From positions 16,250,889 through 16,314,888 of the forward strand of contig NC_069087.1 of assembly GCF_947172395.1 (NCBI RefSeq): a stretch of 64,000 nucleotides of DNA, given 5' to 3'. The translations under genes were made by a program, and so were the position numbers. The stretch's first letter is position 1. Every line of letters starts with the position of its first letter. This document shows positions 58,735-64,000 of the stretch, one piece after another. The notes beneath the pieces are model-generated. The model was not told where the DNA came from. It saw only the letters and a program-made list of their open reading frames with translations, and did not search any database. Source of the stretch: Bicyclus anynana (Eukaryota > Arthropoda > Insecta > Lepidoptera > Nymphalidae).

Positions 58735-58860
58735 AACCGTCATGTGCTCTCGAACATTGTATACGTGCGCCGGCGCCGCTCGCTCTAATAATAGTCGCAT
58801 TCCTAGCCCCACTCCACCCTGCCCCTCGGCCACAGCCACGAACCCTCCATCGAGCATGGA
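58735..58860. other. GC-rich patch with palindromic 11-mer
   Basis: GCGCCGGCGCC lies at 58767-58777, followed by a C-rich stretch (CCACTCCACCCTGCCCC). A minus-strand frame of 111 codons (58909-58574) and one of 63 codons overlap it. Neither resembles a known protein. Confidence 0.3.
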
Positions 58861-58882
58861 ATGAGCAATGGCATGAGCAAAG

Positions 58883-58987
58883 TACACCTTTATAGAAGCA
58901 TCGGACCACTCGGTCAATATTAATTGTACTCTGTCAAGGTCCGCTCAGCGTACACCTAAGTAGAAACATCGGACCAGTCGGTCAATA
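58883..58987. repeat. Two copies of a 37-bp motif, 68 bp apart
   Basis: TACACCTTTATAGAAGCATC, GGACCACTCGGTCAAT at 58883 is repeated at 58951 as TACACCTAAGTAGAAACATC, GGACCAGTCGGTCAAT. The sequence between the copies is not repeated. Confidence 0.88.
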
Positions 58988-59394
58988 AAAGGTTTATAAG
59001 TAAATTTTGAAATAAATTTTCTTTGGGGGATACTTTAATTCAGACTCAGGCTCTTAGAGACAAAGTTCTTCTAGGACAGTAGGTACTACTGATAATGTTT
59101 ATTTCTACTCCAAAGTAGTGTCGCAGTGTTTCAAAATTACGGAAACAATCCTAAACGCGTGTTAATGCTAGTGGTGATAGAGCAAAATAAATGGTTATAG
59201 CGTTCATGAAACAACGCGACGTCGCGCGTATACTCTAGTATTAAATAACTCCACTCTGAATAATTTCCGTATATCCTTCGTCAAAAAACCTCGTCACATA
59301 CATAAATGTTCTCGAGCTACTTTAAAAATTTTAAAATGTTTCTATTGTAATAGATTACGCATCGATAAATCATGTACTGTATTTTTGCACTGAC

Positions 59395-59620
59395 TCTGGT
59401 ACTGAATTTTCGCGCCGATGCGTGCCCTGCGTCTTCTCCCAGCCGCGTTCGGTGGGAAGGGCTAACCACCTGCCTCACTTTCCATTTCCCTCCGCCACTT
59501 TCCCTCTTATAGTGACATAATGTGTTAGATAAACATCTATCACACTTCCCCATTATTTCAGCCCCGAGGTCAGAGGTTGTCGGAAACCTCTGTGGCGTCG
59601 TGTTCGACTTAGTATTATGC
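59395..59620. other. GC-richer block, unclassified
   Basis: Composition differs from the flanks and a minus-strand frame of 112 codons (59655-59317) is open. The translation is Cys/Arg/Ser-rich without a domain I recognise. I suspect a dispersed repeat because of the abrupt composition change, but no second copy lies in this window. Confidence 0.3.
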
Positions 59621-59822
59621 GGTGTCCTGAGAACAGATTGCCGTACCCAGTACACTTATGTAACACTGTTTTAATATTGCGAGATTACAGCGCTAAGTTA
59701 TGCTGTTTCTTACAGATTCAGACACCTACATAGTCATATTGATCGTAAACTCAGTGTAGGTATACGTAATAAATACCCTTTTTGTATTTGGTGTTCGATA
59801 TTTAGATATTTCGATTTATTGT

Positions 59823-60142
59823 GAGCCGTGATAGCCCAGTGGATATGACCTCTGCCTCCGATTTCGGAGGGTGTGGGTTCGAATCCGGTCCGGGGCATGC
59901 ACCTCCAACTTTTCAGTTGTGTGCATTTTAAGAAATTAAATATCACGTGTCTCAATCGGTGAAGGAAAACATCGTGAGGAAACCTGCATACCAGAGAATT
60001 ATCTTAATTCTCTGCGTGTGTGAAGTCTGCCAATCCGCATTGGGCCAGCGTGGTGGACTATTGGCCTAACCCCTCTCATTCTGAGAGGAGACTCGAGCTC
60101 AGCAGTGAGCCGAATATGGGTTGATGACGATGACGACGATGT
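59823..60142 (+). mobile_element. tRNA-derived SINE, apparently full length
   Basis: The head carries an A box (TAGCCCAGTGG, 59832-59842) and a perfect B box (GGTTCGAATCC, 59876-59886) in tRNA spacing. The body reads CACCTCCAACTTTTCAG, ATCGTGAGGAAACCTGCAT, ATTCTCTGCGTGTGTGAAG and GCCAATCCGCATTGGGCC, and ends TATGGGTTGATGACGATG with a GAT/GAC-rich tail. This is a typical lepidopteran SINE plan: tRNA-related head, LINE-like tail, short repeat terminus. Both internal Pol III promoter elements look usable. The deleted copy at 819-956 belongs to the same family. Confidence 0.93.
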
Positions 60143-62333
60143 TGACAGTGCTCTCAGATTTTAATAATTGTTCTCTACTTTTTCTGTCTAGAAATGTCTT
60201 AGTACACAAAGTTTTAGCACATTACCTCTTATTATTTCAATTATTTGAGGTAAATTCCATAACTATATTATTTTAATTCAAATCGTTTCCTGCGCCTGTA
60301 GAGACTATTATGCGTGTATTTTATTCACCATATTTGTTTTTATATTATTCTTTAAAATGTTAAAACACTTTGGAACTAAATATAATAATGAAACGGTAAA
60401 CATGCTTTTTTAACTTAACGACTAGAACAGTTATTTACGTAGACAATTCGACAATAGCCCGGGGGCAACGCTTCTTCAGCCATTAGGGGAACCAGGAACC
60501 GTGGAGGGAAACGGCGTGGAACCGACTGAAGGGCTGTCTTAGACATACCGTGAGAATGTGTACAAAGTGTGCACCTTTCAAGGGGATGACTCACCATGAA
60601 ATGGAAAATTGATCGACGGACGTTCGTGTCTTAAGGGAATTGTTAAAGTTGAATCGCGAAGATAATTATATTAATTTAAATTAAATTAAAAATGTAGAAA
60701 TTACCGTGCTACCGTCCACCAATAATTTCCTCCCGTTAGTTTTACATTTATATATTTAATTTGCCCTTCTTGTCTGTTGACGTCGTTTGCTGCGTATTCC
60801 ATCTCTATGGAAGTCAGAAACAGTTGAACTCCACTAGCCTTGTCTATTTCGAATCATGTAACCGGTCACCTATTTTATATTACTGTTAATTAGGGCAATA
60901 AAATTAACCAGCAAAAATCGAGAAACATGTAATCAACGAGTCCCATCAAATCATACACGAATTATTGTTTAGTTAGCATTACTAACAGTGTTAAATACAC
61001 AGACTAAGCTAGAAAATCTACTGTCTTTACTTACTTAAAATTCTAAAATAAATTTAAATTAAGTGAAATTAATATCAACAATTTACTTACTTACTTTAAT
61101 GCTTTGTTAAACAAGGGCCAGAAGTGTTTATTTTTGAAAAAGACTTCAATATACTTTAATAATCCAGCTTAATTGTATAATTGTACGTCTTTGTTTTATA
61201 AATAGCAATATAGTAGCTACAGATTACGGTGTAACGTGAATCCAGTTTTACTACTACTCTTATTGAACTTTACTACTAGGCACGTTGTAGTGCCTGGTAT
61301 TAAAGCTCAAGAGATCAAGTTACGCTGGTTCAACCATTAATTTTGCACTGTCCAAGTGGCGGTCGTATGCTAGTTATAATAATAGCTTTTGTAAATTAAG
61401 AAGTATTTAGTGTCGTATATGTTTTAATATTTGGTCATTCAACTTGAAAACAACAAGTTCAAGTTGAAGAAAAATGTTAAAAGACCCAATTATGTTTCAG
61501 AGAATAATTCAAGTTGAAATATTTATGGCACCGCTCGCAAGATAAACGCATTCTTACATTCGGTAAAGAAATTTTAACAAGGGCATCGGTTTCAATGCTA
61601 TGTGCACTGGTGTTAATTTTAGCTATGTACTATTATTTTAATACCAGCAACCAGCACCAGGAGTGTCTTAAATTCCTTCTAAATGATCGTCTCCATCTTC
61701 TGTCTGTCACCTGCATATTATTTATCCATAATTGATTATAATTCTCTTTTTTTCTGTTTCGATCTAGTGTGTTAGGTCACTAAAGTCTTTTTTAAAATTT
61801 GTATTTACGGTTGATACCTCGAACTAAACTGCTCAAATTAATTTAACTAATAGTAACCAAAATATTTGAACATCTGTTTTTAATTATACTAGCTTATATA
61901 AATTATACTATAGCTGTGCACATGAGAACACAATCAGTGTCCTTTCCTTCTAATATAAATATAGATAATAGATAGCCAGATTGAAAATGCCATTTGTTTG
62001 AATGAAATCTTGACACTGTTATTATAAGAATTACTGTGTATGAACTAACTAATTGTATAAAACATTTTGAGGACATACGCGGCATGTCTTTGTCCTTCAG
62101 TAGCCCTGCCGTCACTGTCCTTGAGGAGGTAGACCATCTGTCCTCAAACGTGTTCCGATGCGAGCGTTGCATTAATTAACGCCATTGAATATCCTACTTA
62201 CAATGGCCGAGAAGCGCCGGGAAGTACGCATCCGTTCCTGCCTTCTACGGAATATAAAAAAAATATATAACGTTAGTAAATAACGATCTACAACTCCCCG
62301 ACAATAAACATTTACTTGTAATTTTTCATTTAC
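60143..62333. other. Unannotated sequence
   Basis: No gene or classified repeat is recognised. A GC-richer block at 60440-60600 has an open minus frame of 60 codons without a recognisable protein. Confidence 0.4.
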
Positions 62334-62642
62334 TTGATTTACATTTTTTTTGTATCATAAGATAAAAAAAAAAGTAAAGGAAGACCGCATCGTCGTTGGG
62401 AAGACGACATCAAAAAGATAGCAGGAATATCTTGGACGCGAAAAGCACAGGACAGATCTTTGTGGAGAATACTTGGGGAGGCCTATGCTGAAAAGCAAGA
62501 CAATCCAAAAACCGGTGTCTAAAAAAAAAAACAAAATATGCATTAATTTACATAAACCTGTTTATATATTTTACGTGTTAGATTAAGATGAAATGTAAAT
62601 TCTAAGATTGTTAATAAAGGCTTTATTATTATTGATTTACAT
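62334..62642 (+). mobile_element. Short LINE insertion with perfect 11-bp target duplication
   Basis: TTGATTTACAT occurs at 62334-62344 and again at 62632-62642. Between them lies a 5'-truncated non-LTR element of about 287 bp. It has the last 50 codons of the polymerase ORF (62373-62522, listed separately), a 3' untranslated region, and a terminal AATAAAGGCTTTATTATTATT-like end. A short trinucleotide tail instead of poly-A is typical of RTE-like elements. The undamaged duplication and intact frame suggest a young insertion. Confidence 0.9.
62373..62522 (+). pseudogene. C-terminal fragment of LINE polymerase ORF
   Basis: The frame translates as SKGRPHRRWEDDIKKIAG followed by ISWTRKAQDRSLWRILGEA, YAEKQDNPKTGV and a TAA stop. 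A GRP-RRW-DDI motif followed by W...R..W..LGEA is the recognisable C-terminal tail of RTE-like non-LTR retrotransposon polymerases. Only about 49 residues remain, with no start codon, so it cannot make a functional protein. No frameshift is seen within the remnant. Confidence 0.88.
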
Positions 62643-64000
62643 GCTTCTTGATTCACTTTTGAAGTCATTCCGATTGGTGGATCTTTATGGTGTTCTTTTT
62701 ATGATTTTTTAAAAGCGCAACTGTTTACTTATTGCTGGCTCTCTCAGCAGAACCTGCCTTTTTAAAAAACTGTGGTACAGTCTTTTCAAATAGTCAACTT
62801 TGACGTTTAAAAAATTCTTAATATTATTTAATTTCTTTCTGTTGGCATCACAAGTCTAGCGAGTCCCGTCTTAGACTTCGTTATAGCTTCCCATCAGGCA
62901 TGTTAGTAAATGATGTATTCAAGCACGTTAATAAGGTGTTTTTAATCTGTAAATGATTATGACAATTTGCACTCGCCTCCGTAGGAAATTTTATAATTTA
63001 TTGGTTTCCATCAAGCCTATGATCATGCTCTACATCTCATCTGAATTTTATTAATATTCAGCAGATAATATAATTAAGAGTAATTTTCGAACGCATAGCT
63101 CAGACTTGCCATGACCCTCTTATCGGTTGTTTATGTTAGTGTATCGACAAAAGCTAAAATTATACTTGAACACCTTGCCTAGACTCTTGCGATATAGAGT
63201 CTAGTCTACATCCCACGACTTATCTAACCTGTGGGAAGTTGCAACGTCAATATTACGATCAACAGAATTAAAAAAATAAAATAGCAGGCATTTAAAGGTA
63301 TTATAACTATGTATATTTGTGGTTAAAGGTAAGTGAAATTGTAAATAGTAGTTTACTTTCATTATGTGGTGTAAATTATTGGTTTGATGGAATTTGGATA
63401 AATGCACATTGATACAAAGCACAGCGTTACTCTTTTTAATAGTTTGGCTATCACAATCATGGAAATGCTATCAGTAGCACCAAGTCATGGTACTTGCTCA
63501 TGCTCGCTTCTGAGATTATCACCCGTGTTTCTATCAGTGATTTATAATCATCATTAGCATAACGTTACAGGTGTTGCAGTGGGTGATAATTGCGTCCTCC
63601 AGCGCAGTGTAAACTGTTGCCACGTTAAGATAATGATCGGAGCCATTTGCATGCAATTCGATACTTATTACCTTCAATCTGTCTAAGTAGCCAATTGACA
63701 AACACTGAGTTTTTGCTGCTTCTGTGGTCCTATGTTGTTGGAGGTCTTGTGTTGTTTTAAATTTGCTATTTAATCAATATACCTATAGGTATGTCATTTC
63801 AGGTTGTATAGTTGCTTTATATTTTTTATTAGTAATTTATTATTCAAGAGAAAATCCTGCAAATCGTGAATATTATGACATTGTTGAAGTCAAATACTCG
63901 CCAGGCGTATTTGTTAGATAATATTCTTTTATTTTGTTACATTATAGATGTAGTGTAGTTAGATCTTTTGGCAATCGTTCGGCGATCGACCGCCACGTGT
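62643..64000. other. Unannotated AT-rich sequence
   Basis: No gene, RNA or classified repeat is recognised up to the end of the window. Confidence 0.4.

Noticed and set aside
58574..58909. 111-codon minus-strand open frame as a gene
   Set aside because: Frames on the same strand overlap it over a GC-rich patch, and the Arg/Gly/Cys-rich translation resembles no known family.

Overview
The window looks like non-coding DNA from a moth or butterfly (Lepidoptera). It is AT-rich (roughly two thirds A+T by eye). No open reading frame is longer than about 170 codons, and I recognise no host protein or host exon. What can be recognised is the usual lepidopteran repeat set: tRNA-derived SINEs with Pol III A and B boxes, short Lep1-like Helitrons that start TC...ACTAATATTAT and end CTAG, 5'-truncated non-LTR retrotransposon 3' ends, several MITE families, and a family of short elements bounded by AACCGACTTC and GAAGTCGGTT. 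It is best read as intergenic or long-intron sequence, and nothing here tells which host gene it belongs to.

Layout. 0-6 kb: AT-rich sequence with an internally deleted SINE, two end fragments of the AACCGACTTC family and a close pair of CRE-like TGACGTCA sites. 6.2-6.7 kb: a complete 500-bp hAT-type MITE with an 8-bp target duplication. 7.5-8.7 kb: a rearranged AACCGACTTC element holding a 60-T run, three 130-bp tandem units and a perfect 124-bp inverted repeat around duplicated hairpins. 10-19 kb: mostly featureless, with MITE, LINE and microsatellite pieces. 21 kb: a 488-bp fold-back element beside a GC-rich 500-bp block. 23.5 kb: a frameshifted LINE reverse-transcriptase C-terminus. 25-30 kb: one compact AACCGACTTC element, at least four Helitron ends (two complete) and a diverged local duplication carrying TAATTGAC sites. 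32-34.5 kb: a MITE, a GC-rich patch, three 197-bp tandem units and a 107-bp-arm inverted repeat. 37-49 kb: MITE copies, LINE 3' ends on the minus strand (one keeping RT coding sequence), nested MITEs at 46.5 kb and a full-length SINE at 48.8-49.1 kb. 51-56.5 kb: two more MITEs, a 135-bp tandem repeat, paired hairpins, and four 189-bp tandem units ending at a TATA box. 57-64 kb: GC-rich patches, an intact SINE at 59.8 kb, and a short LINE insertion at 62.3 kb with a perfect 11-bp target duplication.

The features do not work together as a pathway; they are layers of insertions. The most unusual signal is the octamer TACTCGTA (either strand), seen at least 14 times. In two places an empty-site comparison shows it arose by a 6-bp gain at a TA dinucleotide. 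Other items worth checking are the palindrome-dense element at 8.25-8.71 kb, four exact copies of an 11-mer around GCGCCGGCGC, and the tandem array that ends at a TATA box. All family names come from memory of lepidopteran repeats; no database was searched.
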